Source: Kribbella capetownensis (GTDB taxonomy: Bacteria > Actinomycetota > Actinomycetes > Propionibacteriales > Kribbellaceae). Taken from it: 64,000 nucleotides of DNA. This document shows, one piece after another, positions 57,250 through 64,000 of the stretch; the stretch's first letter is position 1; every line of letters begins with the position of its first letter. The stretch is from the NCBI RefSeq assembly GCF_004331485.1, contig NZ_SJKD01000001.1, positions 620,001-684,000 of the forward strand, written 5' to 3'. The translations under genes and the position numbers were made by a program. The notes beneath the pieces were generated by a model, which had not been told where the DNA came from, ran no database searches, and saw only the letters and a program-made list of their open reading frames with translations.

Positions 57250-58917
57250 GTGTCTGAACCAGCGAAGTCTATTCGGGATGATGTGGTGGCAACACGTGAT
57301 CATCGAGGGGGATTTGAGCGGGTCATGAGCCACCATCCACCCACTACCGTCGGCCGTGCACTGACGGTCGTCCTGGGTGCGCTCCCGTTCACTGTGATCA
57401 CCCTGCTCGTGACCGGTCACTGGCCGCCACTGCAGCGCTGGGACGAGTCCACCGCCGCCCGGGCCGCCACGTACGGCGCCGCCCACGAGAGCGTGGTCGA
57501 CGTCTGGCAGGTGGTCGGTGCCGTGGTTCTGCCGTGGACCTCGCGGGCGGTGCTCGTGATCGTGGCGGCGTACCTCTGGCATCGCCGGGCCCGGCTGCTG
57601 GCGGTCTGGCTGCTGACGTCCGCCGTCGCCGAGCTGGTGCTGGTCCAGGTGGTCAAGGCGCTGGTCGAGCGACCCCGGCCGGTGCCGATGCTGGTCGAGG
57701 CCGAGGGCTTCTCGTACGTGTCCGGTCACGCGACCGCCGCGTTCGTGATGGCCGGCGCCCTCGGTGTCGTCCTGCCCTCGGTGCGCGGGTGGCGGCGCCG
57801 GTTCCGCTTGCTGGTTCTGCTGCCGGTCATCGCGGTGGTGTGGATCGCGTCTGCCGACCGGATCGCGCTCAACGTGGACTTCGTGTCGGACGTCCTGGGC
57901 GGCTGGGCGCTCGGCCTTGCGATCCTGACCGCCACCTCGATCGGCTTCGGGCTGCGACCGGGACTCCGGCGACGCAGGCGCCGTACCCCGTCCGATGGCG
58001 ACGGTACGACGACCCCGCCGCGGGCAGCCGTGATCGTGAACCCGATCAAGGTCGGCGACGGGGTGGCGTTCCGGCGGAAGGTGACCCGGGCGCTGGCGGT
58101 CCGCGGGTTCGACGACCCGCTGTGGCTGGAGACGCGGGTGGACGACGCCGGCAACGCGATGGCCAAGCGAGCGATCGAGAACGAGTCGGACCTGGTCCTG
58201 GTGGCCGGCGGCGACGGGACGGTCCGGGTGGTCTGCGCCGCGCTGGCGTACACCGGCATCCCGGTCGGGGTGATCCCGGCCGGCACCGGCAACCTGCTGG
58301 CCCGGAACCTGCACATCCCGCTCGACCTGGACGACGCGCTGGAGCGGATCCTGGAGGGCCGCGAACGGCGGATCGACCTGGTCAAGGTGCACGGCGACGA
58401 GCTCGACACCGACCGGTTCGCGGTGATGGCCGGGCTCGGGCTGGACGCTGCGATCATCTCCGGCGCGCCGCCGCATCTGAAGGCGCAGATCGGCTGGACG
58501 GCGTACCTGGTGTCGGCGGCGAAGAACATCAACCATCCGTCGGTGCGGGTGGAGCTCACGCTGGACGACGAGGAGCCGATCGATCGGCGGGTGCGCACGG
58601 TGGTGATCGGGAACGTCGGCATGCTGCAGGCGAACATCCCGCTGCTCCCGGACGCCCGGCCGGACGACGGGCTGCTTGACGTGGTGGTGATCGCGCCAAG
58701 GCGGGTGACCCAGTGGCCGATCGTGCTCTGGCGGCTGATGACGCGGACGAACCGGACGGACATGTACCTCGAGCGGTTCACCGGCCGGAAGGTGGAGATC
58801 ACCGCGGCGGTCGACGTAGAGCGGCAACTGGACGGCGATCCGATCGGGCCTGGGCGGTCTCTGACGGCCGAGATCGAGCCCGGCGCCCTGCTGGCCAGGG
58901 TGCCCAAGCGGCGTTAG
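57250..58917 (+). CDS. PAP2 phosphatase fused to diacylglycerol/sphingosine-kinase-like domain
   Basis: 555 residues from GTG; ATG 57325 is an alternative. The first ~235 residues are a membrane PAP2 domain with ~6 spans: [12 protein letters not shown] (KxxxxxxRP-like), [12 protein letters not shown] (SGH) and [17 protein letters not shown] (R-x5-D in place of R-x5-H-x3-D). A linker follows, then a YegS/DAGK domain (~255-550): [59 protein letters not shown]. The pair could dephosphorylate and rephosphorylate lipids. The missing histidine in motif 3 makes phosphatase activity uncertain. Confidence 0.83.
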   Translation: MSEPAKSIRDDVVATRDHRGGFERVMSHHPPTTVGRALTVVLGALPFTVITLLVTGHWPPLQRWDESTAARAATYGAAHESVVDVWQVVGAVVLPWTSRAVLVIVAAYLWHRRARLLAVWLLTSAVAELVLVQVVKALVERPRPVPMLVEAEGFSYVSGHATAAFVMAGALGVVLPSVRGWRRRFRLLVLLPVIAVVWIASADRIALNVDFVSDVLGGWALGLAILTATSIGFGLRPGLRRRRRRTPSDGDGTTTPPRAAVIVNPIKVGDGVAFRRKVTRALAVRGFDDPLWLETRVDDAGNAMAKRAIENESDLVLVAGGDGTVRVVCAALAYTGIPVGVIPAGTGNLLARNLHIPLDLDDALERILEGRERRIDLVKVHGDELDTDRFAVMAGLGLDAAIISGAPPHLKAQIGWTAYLVSAAKNINHPSVRVELTLDDEEPIDRRVRTVVIGNVGMLQANIPLLPDARPDDGLLDVVVIAPRRVTQWPIVLWRLMTRTNRTDMYLERFTGRKVEITAAVDVERQLDGDPIGPGRSLTAEIEPGALLARVPKRR

Positions 58918-58918
58918 A

Positions 58919-58985
58919 GGGCGTCTGAGAACTCTGCACCGTCGCGAGGAGTGCCCCCCGGTAGGCGCAGGGTTCTCAGACGCCC
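58919..58985. terminator. bidirectional 19-bp stem terminator
   Basis: GGGCGTCTGAGAACTCTGC pairs with GCAGGGTTCTCAGACGCCC (one T-G wobble) around a 29-nt loop, placed exactly between two convergent stops (58917 and 58988). Confidence 0.8.
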
Positions 58986-58987
58986 AC

Positions 58988-59482
58988 TTAGCTCTCGACG
59001 GTTGGGCCGGCTTCCTTGCGGAGGGTGTCGATCGCCTCTTCCTCTTCCGGCGACAGCTTGGCCTCGCTCACGAACGCCTTGATCTCCTTGGCGTACGTCC
59101 GCGCGTCGGCCCGGCTGTTGATCGACGTCAGTACGACGCCGTCGCCCTGGTCGTCGAGCAGCGCCATCGACCACGACAGCTTGCCGCCGGTGTCGCCGAA
59201 CGCGTCGTACCGGACCACCGCGAGGTGCTGCAGCGTCTCCCGCAGCTCGCCGCGGGTCACCTCGAGCTCCTTGCCCAGCTTCTTCAACTCGGACCGGACC
59301 GTGCCCTGCTTGGGCTCCGGCTGCTGCGGCTGGGGCTCTGCCTCCGGGGTCGGTGTGGCGGGCAGCTTGGACGATCTGGACGTAGCTGACTGCGTTCGCA
59401 GGGCCTGGATGGCGAACACCAGGGCGAGCACCGCCACGAACAGGGCGGCGATCGCAATAGCACCGGCTAACGTCGAAGACAC
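58988..59482 (-). CDS. DUF4446 family membrane-anchored protein
   Basis: 164 residues. One N-terminal TM (LAGAIAIAALFVAVLALVFAIQAL), a Pro/Glu-rich linker (~35-60), a short coiled coil (ELKKLGKELEVTRGELRETLQHL), then the DUF4446 core AVVRYDAFGDTGGKLSWSMALLDDQGDGVVLTSINSRADARTYAKEIKAFVSE. The VRYDAFxDxGGxxSFxxALLDxxxxGVVLTS pattern is diagnostic. The function is unknown. It is common and single-copy in Gram-positive bacteria. Confidence 0.88.
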   Translation of the reverse strand: MSSTLAGAIAIAALFVAVLALVFAIQALRTQSATSRSSKLPATPTPEAEPQPQQPEPKQGTVRSELKKLGKELEVTRGELRETLQHLAVVRYDAFGDTGGKLSWSMALLDDQGDGVVLTSINSRADARTYAKEIKAFVSEAKLSPEEEEAIDTLRKEAGPTVES

Positions 59483-59606
59483 GCACGAGAGCCTAAGGCA
59501 TCGGGTGGTATGTCTGAGTACTCAGGCGATTGCGGAGAGTGCGTGGCGTGGGTTCATCGGTGGACCGGAGGAGATACCGCGGCCGGGCGCCACGTAGATT
59601 CACGGC

Positions 59607-60326
59607 GTGACACATTTGCCTGATCAAGGTCCGCAACCGGGCGTCCACGACCTCGGATACGCACGGCTCGACACCGACCGGCTGGAGCGCACCGGCGACG
59701 CCGAGGTGGTCTACGGAGCCGGCAAGGCGCCTGCCCAGATAGTGGAACTGCTGCGGACGCTGCACGAGACCCACCCGGATCACGCCGTACTGGCGACCCG
59801 GCTGAGCGAGGAGGCCCAGGAGGCGGTCGCCGCGGCGCACCCGTCCGCGGTGGTCGACCCGGTCGGCCGTACGGCGGTCCTCGGTACGCCGCCTGTACTG
59901 CGCGGCACCGTGGCGGTGGTGTCGGCGGGTACGTCGGATGCCCCGGTAGCGGCCGAGGCTGCGACGACGGCCCGGGTATTCGGGGCCGAGGTGGATCTGA
60001 TTACCGATGTCGGTGTGGCGGGGCTGCACCGGGTCATGGGTGTTCGGGAACGGCTCGACGCGGCGGACTGCCTGGTTGTGGTGGCCGGCATGGAGGGTGC
60101 GCTGGCCAGTGTCGTCGGCGGACTCGTCGGCGTACCGCTGGTCGCCGTGCCGACGTCGGTGGGGTACGGCGCCTCGTTCGGTGGGGTGGCGGCGTTGCTG
60201 GCGATGCTGAACTCCTGTGCACCCGGTGTGTCCGTGGTGAACATCGACAACGGGTTCGGTGCGGGTGTGTTCGCGGCCCGGGTGGCGCGGCGCGCGGCTC
60301 CGCAGGAAGCGAAGGACCAGCCGTGA
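59607..60326 (+). CDS. larB: nickel-pincer cofactor biosynthesis protein LarB
   Basis: 239 residues. LGYARLDTDRLERTGDAEVVYGAGKAPAQIVELL is the family opening (R-x-x-R-G-x-x-E-V-V/I-x-x-x-G-K). The C-terminal AIR-carboxylase-like (PurE) domain has AVVSAGTSDAPVAAEAATTARVFGAEVDLITDVGVAGLHRVM and EGALASVVGGLVGVPLVAVPTSVGYGASFGGVAALLAMLNSCAPGVSVVNIDNGFGAG. It carboxylates and hydrolyses nicotinic acid adenine dinucleotide to start the pincer cofactor. larC follows with a 4-bp overlap. Confidence 0.93.
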   Translation: MTHLPDQGPQPGVHDLGYARLDTDRLERTGDAEVVYGAGKAPAQIVELLRTLHETHPDHAVLATRLSEEAQEAVAAAHPSAVVDPVGRTAVLGTPPVLRGTVAVVSAGTSDAPVAAEAATTARVFGAEVDLITDVGVAGLHRVMGVRERLDAADCLVVVAGMEGALASVVGGLVGVPLVAVPTSVGYGASFGGVAALLAMLNSCAPGVSVVNIDNGFGAGVFAARVARRAAPQEAKDQP

Positions 60327-61621
60327 GGATTGCCTGGATCGACTGCTCGGCCGGCGCCTCCGGGGACATGCTTCTCGGCGCGTTCCTGGATGCCGGTGCC
60401 GACCTGGCGACGGTCAACACCGCGGTAGCCGCTGTGGACCCGTCCCTCTCGGTGACGGTCGAACGCACTGCCCGCCACCAGATAGCCGCCACCAAGGCCA
60501 CCGTCCGCGTGGACGGCACACCGCACCCGGAGAACACCCCGGACGCCGGCCACGGACATGGGCACGGCCACGGACATGGACATGGACATGGACATGGACA
60601 TGGCCACGATGGGACAGCAGACACCGCCGGCGATGAGCCGGCGCATCAGCACACTCGGCCTTGGGCGGAGGTGCGGCGGATGCTTCAGGAGGCTGCGCTC
60701 GACGGGGCGGTTCGGGACCGGGCGCTGGACACGTTTGCTCGGCTGGCCCGGGCGGAGGCGGCCGCGCACGGTGTGACTCCGGATGAGGTGCACTTCCACG
60801 AGGTCGGGGCGTTGGACGCGATCGCGGACATCGTCGGTGTCGCGGCGGCCTCGGTCGCCCTCGAGCTCGACCGAGTGGTGGTGTCGACGATCGCGTTGGG
60901 AGGTGGGCGGCAGGCGCGCGGGCAACACGGCGGCATCCCGATTCCGGGTCCGGCGGTGCTCCACCTGCTGTCCGAGGCCGACGCACCGGTGATCGGCGGC
61001 ACTGCGCCGTACGAGATGACGACGCCGACCGGCGCGGCGCTGCTGGCGTCACTGGCGGACGAGTTCGGGCTGCTGCCGGCGATGCGGATCGAGCAGACCG
61101 GCGTGGGCGCCGGCGGCCGCGACCCGATCGAGGTGCCGAACCTCGTGCGCGTGGTCGTGGGCGAGGCGATCGAGAGCCCGGCCACCGAACTCGTCTACGA
61201 GACCAACGTCGACGATCTGGACCCCCGGATCTGGCCGCAGGTGCTCGCCCGCCTGATGGAAGCCGGCGCGGCTGATGCCTGGCTGACCCCGATCCTGATG
61301 AAGAAGGGCCGGCCCGCGCACACCCTGTCGGTCCTGGTCGGCAGCGCGAACGCCGAACTCGTCCGCTCCGTGATCCTGGCCGAGACCTCGGCGATCGGGC
61401 TGCGCGAGTTCGCGATCCGCAAGCACGCGGCTGACCGCGAGTTCGCCAGCGTCGACGTCGAGGGCCAGCGCATCCACGTCAAGATCGCCCGGTACGGCGG
61501 TCAGGTGGTCAATGTCCAGCCGGAGTACGACGACGTGGCCGCCGCCGCGTCGAACCTCAAGAAGCCGGTCAAAACCGTGCTGGCCAAGGCGATCGCGGCC
61601 GGCCACGACCTCTGGAGCTGA
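60323..61621 (+). CDS. larC: nickel insertion protein LarC with His-rich segment
   Basis: 432 residues, one continuous frame (some species make LarC by frameshift; here none is needed). It begins RIAWIDCSAGASGDMLLGAFLDAGAD, then at ~75-96 has eleven consecutive Gly-His pairs, a nickel store or chelator encoded by CATGGA-type 6-bp repeats. The core has DEVHFHEVGALDAIADIVG and VSTIALGGGRQARGQHGGIPIPGPAVLHLL. The C-terminal half is VYETNVDDLDPRIWPQVLARLMEAGAADAWLTPILMKKGRPAHTLSVLV. It inserts Ni into the pincer using CTP. larA and larE are not in this window. Confidence 0.93.
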   Translation: MRIAWIDCSAGASGDMLLGAFLDAGADLATVNTAVAAVDPSLSVTVERTARHQIAATKATVRVDGTPHPENTPDAGHGHGHGHGHGHGHGHGHGHDGTADTAGDEPAHQHTRPWAEVRRMLQEAALDGAVRDRALDTFARLARAEAAAHGVTPDEVHFHEVGALDAIADIVGVAAASVALELDRVVVSTIALGGGRQARGQHGGIPIPGPAVLHLLSEADAPVIGGTAPYEMTTPTGAALLASLADEFGLLPAMRIEQTGVGAGGRDPIEVPNLVRVVVGEAIESPATELVYETNVDDLDPRIWPQVLARLMEAGAADAWLTPILMKKGRPAHTLSVLVGSANAELVRSVILAETSAIGLREFAIRKHAADREFASVDVEGQRIHVKIARYGGQVVNVQPEYDDVAAAASNLKKPVKTVLAKAIAAGHDLWS

Positions 61622-61625
61622 CGGC

Positions 61626-61943
61626 TCAGCGACCGCTGTAGGGAGGGGCGAAGAACACCAGCAGGGCCAGATCCTCGGTCACGTCGGTGAACCGATGCTC
61701 CTCCCCGGCCGGCACGAACAACACGTCGCCGGGACCGACCGCCTCGGTCCCGCCCGGCGTCACCAGAGTCGCCCGGCCGGTCGTGACGACGTAGATCTCG
61801 TCCTCGTGATGCGGCGCCTGGTCGTCCAAGCCGCCGGCCGGGATCGAGTAGGTGCCCACGGACATGGCCGAGGTCCGCAACTGTTCCACGTAGTCGTTCG
61901 GCTCGCGGCGTACGAAGACGCCCACCCCCACCAGTTTCTTCAT
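61626..61943 (-). CDS. small cupin protein
   Basis: 105 residues, a single cupin_2 barrel: IPAGGLDDQAPHHEDEIYVVTTGRATLVTPGGTEAVGPGDVLFVPAGEEHRFTDVTEDLALLVFFAPP. Metal ligands H-x-x-E-D-E and the later His in EEHRF are present. It may be an isomerase, a dioxygenase or a binder. The ATG overlaps the stop of the mannosyltransferase gene by 4 bp. Confidence 0.85.
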   Translation of the reverse strand: MKKLVGVGVFVRREPNDYVEQLRTSAMSVGTYSIPAGGLDDQAPHHEDEIYVVTTGRATLVTPGGTEAVGPGDVLFVPAGEEHRFTDVTEDLALLVFFAPPYSGR

Positions 61944-63526
61944 CCAGGGAGACTAGTGGTTTGCTGCGGCACCGACTTCGACTTACGGCGCGGCCAGTCG
62001 TACGGCCACCACTGCGCACCGCCGCGGCGGGCCCAGATGATCAGGCCGACCAGCACCGCGAGCTCGATGGCCGGGCAGATCGTGTCCCGGAGCCGGGCGC
62101 TGAACCACTCCAGCGAGTCGGACAGGCTGGCCGCCACCTGTCGAGCGTTCGGATCACGCCCGGGCACGTAGGCGATCGCGAGCATGGTCGTCCGGACCAC
62201 CATCAGCCCGTCGACCTTCGACGCGGCGACCGCGGCCAGCGCGACCCAGGCGATCAGGTCGTACCAGGGCAGCGAGTACATCGCCGTCAGGATCCAGGCG
62301 ATCGCGTAGATCGCTGTGTACCGGATGGCGGCCGGCGTGGGGTCGTCCGCGTGGGTCTGTGGGACCAGCGACTTGGGGAACACCTGCGTCAGCAGGATCG
62401 CGACCACGATCAGGCCGACCCAGGCGAGGATCGCCAGGACCGTGCGCACCAGTCCGTTCGGCAGGAACAGGGTGAAGAAGCTCAGCAGCACCTTGTGCGG
62501 CGTACCGGTGGAGATGAACGACGTCTGCGAGCGCGCCTGCTGGAACGCCTGCAGGCCGACGAAGGCGTACAGACCGCCCATCGCGAGAGCGCCACCACCG
62601 CAGAAGATCGCGGCCTTGCGCCGGTCGTTGTGCAACGCCCACAGCATCGCGACACCGACCAGGCCGATGGACAGCTTGGTGCAGCCGGCGACGCCGATCA
62701 TGATGCCGGCCCAGAAGATGTGCCGCCGGAACAGCACCAGTGCGATCACCGCGAACATCACCGCGATCGCGTCGTTGTGCGCACCCGCCAGGACGGTCCA
62801 CAGGATCAGCGGGTTGGCCAGGCCGAGCATGATCACGCGGCGCCGGTTCGGCAGGTTGGGCCCGACCAGCTTGACCAGCAGCAGTCCGGTGACGATCAGG
62901 CTGATCGCGACCGACAACTGCAGCATCCACACCGTCAGCTGCATCGAGTCGCCACCGATCAGCGACGACAGCCACTGGACCCAGGTCGCGATCGGGCCGT
63001 ACACGCTCTTCGCGCCCTGCCAGGGCCGTTCCGTCGCCGCGATCACCGGGTCGTACCCGAGCCGGATCGTGTCCGCCGGCGCGGTCGTGTACGGGTCGCC
63101 GCCGAGCGACATGATCCGCCCGTACGCCGCGTAGATCAGCACGTCGCCCGAGGCCATCGGCGGGACCAGCGTGATCGCCGCCGTCGTACCGATGCCTAGG
63201 GCAATCAATCGGTCGATTCGCGGAGCCCAGCCGTTCTTCAGGGCCTTGGTGGCGAGGAAGACACCGTACCCGCCGAGGATGATCGCGACGTAGATCATCA
63301 TCGTGACGAGCCAGTCGTTCGGCTTCGTGTCCCACCAGTACGACGGGAGCCACGCGTGCCGGTTCGTCAGCGTCAGCACGACCACGGACGGACCGAGCAG
63401 GCCGGCGCCGACGATCAGCGCCGTACAGGCGAGGTAGAGGGCGACGGCCCAGCGGCCGTAGCGGTTGCCCAGCCGCTGATCGGTGGTCGCGCCAACGGTG
63501 TCCGGGGTGACGTCTGGCTTGCTCAT
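61940..63526 (-). CDS. GT-C family mannosyltransferase (MptB/GT87-like)
   Basis: 528 residues with about 12-13 membrane spans. The first luminal loops contain MASGDVLIYAAYGRIMSLGGDPYTTAPAD and RPWQGAKSVYGPIATWVQWLSSLIGGDS, the acidic and aromatic pattern of polyprenyl-phosphate-mannose-dependent transferases (D-x-x-x-Y-A-x-x-G-R and YGP). The downstream half has AGIMIGVAGCTKLSIGLVGVAMLWAL. It probably adds mannose to lipomannan-like or other glycans at the membrane. The start overlaps the GT2 stop by 4 bp, suggesting a Dol/Pol-P-Man synthase-like partner. Confidence 0.8.
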   Translation of the reverse strand: MSKPDVTPDTVGATTDQRLGNRYGRWAVALYLACTALIVGAGLLGPSVVVLTLTNRHAWLPSYWWDTKPNDWLVTMMIYVAIILGGYGVFLATKALKNGWAPRIDRLIALGIGTTAAITLVPPMASGDVLIYAAYGRIMSLGGDPYTTAPADTIRLGYDPVIAATERPWQGAKSVYGPIATWVQWLSSLIGGDSMQLTVWMLQLSVAISLIVTGLLLVKLVGPNLPNRRRVIMLGLANPLILWTVLAGAHNDAIAVMFAVIALVLFRRHIFWAGIMIGVAGCTKLSIGLVGVAMLWALHNDRRKAAIFCGGGALAMGGLYAFVGLQAFQQARSQTSFISTGTPHKVLLSFFTLFLPNGLVRTVLAILAWVGLIVVAILLTQVFPKSLVPQTHADDPTPAAIRYTAIYAIAWILTAMYSLPWYDLIAWVALAAVAASKVDGLMVVRTTMLAIAYVPGRDPNARQVAASLSDSLEWFSARLRDTICPAIELAVLVGLIIWARRGGAQWWPYDWPRRKSKSVPQQTTSLPG

Positions 63527-64000
63527 TGCCCCGACTTCCGAGGGAACAGGCTGCGGAGCGACGGACCGCCTCCGTCGGCGGGCAGGGCGCTACGCGCGGC
63601 CAGGGCGCGACGGACGTGCAAGTACTGCTTCGCGCGGTGCAACTGGCCGCGCAGATCGGTCCCGGTGGCCCGGTGCCGGACCTCGATCGGAACCTCCAGG
63701 ATGCGGAACCCCTTGCGGCCGAGGTCGATGCTGAGCGCGGTCTCGACGCCGAACCCGGCGGCCAGCGGAACTGCGGAGTCGAACGCGGCCCGGGTCAGGC
63801 ACCGCTGCCCCGACAACGGCTGCTCCGGCGCCCATCCGGTCGCCTCCTCGACGCCGGCACGAGCGAGCCGTACGACGAACCCGTGCCCGCCGGCCTTGGA
63901 CCCGTCGGCCCGGACCTGCGCCGGCAGGGTGCCGATGGTCATGTCCGCCATGCCGTTCTGCACCGGCTCGATCAGCGGCGCCGCCGCGGTCGCGGAGTCG
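63523..64000 (-). CDS. GT2 glycosyltransferase, C-terminal part (5' end outside window)
   Basis: The frame is open to the window edge; 158 codons are present. The visible end (LSGQRCLTRAAFDSAVPLAAGFGVETALSIDLGRKGFRILEVPIEVRHRATGTDLRGQLHRAKQYL) has the Q-R-C ... G-x-G-x-E-x-x-x-x-D pattern of GT2 enzymes such as polyprenol-phosphate mannosyltransferase or glucosyl-3-phosphoglycerate synthase. It is the first gene of the operon with the GT-C enzyme and could make its lipid-linked sugar donor. Confidence 0.75.
   Translation of the reverse strand, partial: DSATAAAPLIEPVQNGMADMTIGTLPAQVRADGSKAGGHGFVVRLARAGVEEATGWAPEQPLSGQRCLTRAAFDSAVPLAAGFGVETALSIDLGRKGFRILEVPIEVRHRATGTDLRGQLHRAKQYLHVRRALAARSALPADGGGPSLRSLFPRKSGQ

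Noticed and set aside
57223..58827. 534-residue minus-strand frame over the PAP2-DAGK gene
   Set aside because: Low-complexity Arg/His/Gln composition; the + strand carries the family motifs.

Overview
This is a 64 kb chromosomal window from a high-GC actinomycete. Four things point there: G/C-ending codons throughout, a WhiB-family regulator, a Bpa/PafE-type proteasome activator, and F420/PPOX-type and FtsX/MacB-type genes. The overall mix fits Propionibacteriales such as Kribbella, but no gene here proves the genus. The strand changes every one to four genes, so most units are single genes or short overlapping operons.

Layout. 1-11.6 kb: the end of a GH36-like alpha-galactosidase, a DUF4240 protein, an ECF42-type sigma factor with its YciI/DGPF partner, an EmrB-type MFS pump, an enoyl-CoA hydratase and SnoaL protein divergent from a TetR regulator, a secreted SH3/M15-like protein, a BBE flavoprotein and an APH-like kinase. 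11.6-17.6 kb: two more ECF sigma factors with C-terminal SnoaL domains, a GH16 gene broken by one in-frame TAG, and trpD behind a Trp-codon leader peptide and attenuator. 17.6-26.9 kb: an acyltransferase operon, an AraC/FMN-reductase pair, helR (an RNA polymerase-protecting ATPase) behind a near-perfect rifamycin-associated element, a secreted carboxylesterase facing a TetR gene, and small enzymes. 26.96-29.63 kb: a small tRNA-Ser-integrated island with 65-bp direct repeats. It holds a frameshifted phosphatase remnant, an alpha/beta hydrolase and one unknown ORF, with no integrase left.

29.7-38.2 kb: two MFS exporters (the first behind a 16-codon upstream ORF and mutually compatible hairpins), F420/PPOX, racemase-like and RibD-like enzymes, two LysR regulators, a carbonic-anhydrase-like protein behind a LexA-box-like promoter, and an EamA exporter. 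38.2-41 kb: the most unusual locus, a three-gene operon. It encodes a 178-residue Gly/Ala/Asp repeat peptide that lacks basic and aromatic residues except a terminal Trp, a JmjC/cupin-4 oxygenase translationally coupled to it, and a sucrase/ferredoxin-like protein. It looks like a substrate plus modifying enzyme and is the best candidate for an undescribed system. 41-47.4 kb: a CobC-like aminotransferase, a nitrilase-like hydrolase, MerR, MobA, a kinase, a quinone oxidoreductase, and a VOC/TetR pair. 47.6-51.7 kb: a PadR-ABC-FtsX operon with a palindromic operator on its promoter. 51.8-64 kb: a CGNR regulator, Bpa, two HAD phosphatases, a WhiB-HTH fusion, serS, a PAP2-DAG kinase fusion, DUF4446, larB-larC with a His-rich insert, and the end of a GT2/GT-C mannosyltransferase/cupin operon.

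Control by nascent RNA or by adjacent divergent regulators recurs in this window. Calls rest on motifs and family knowledge read from the sequence; no database search was run.
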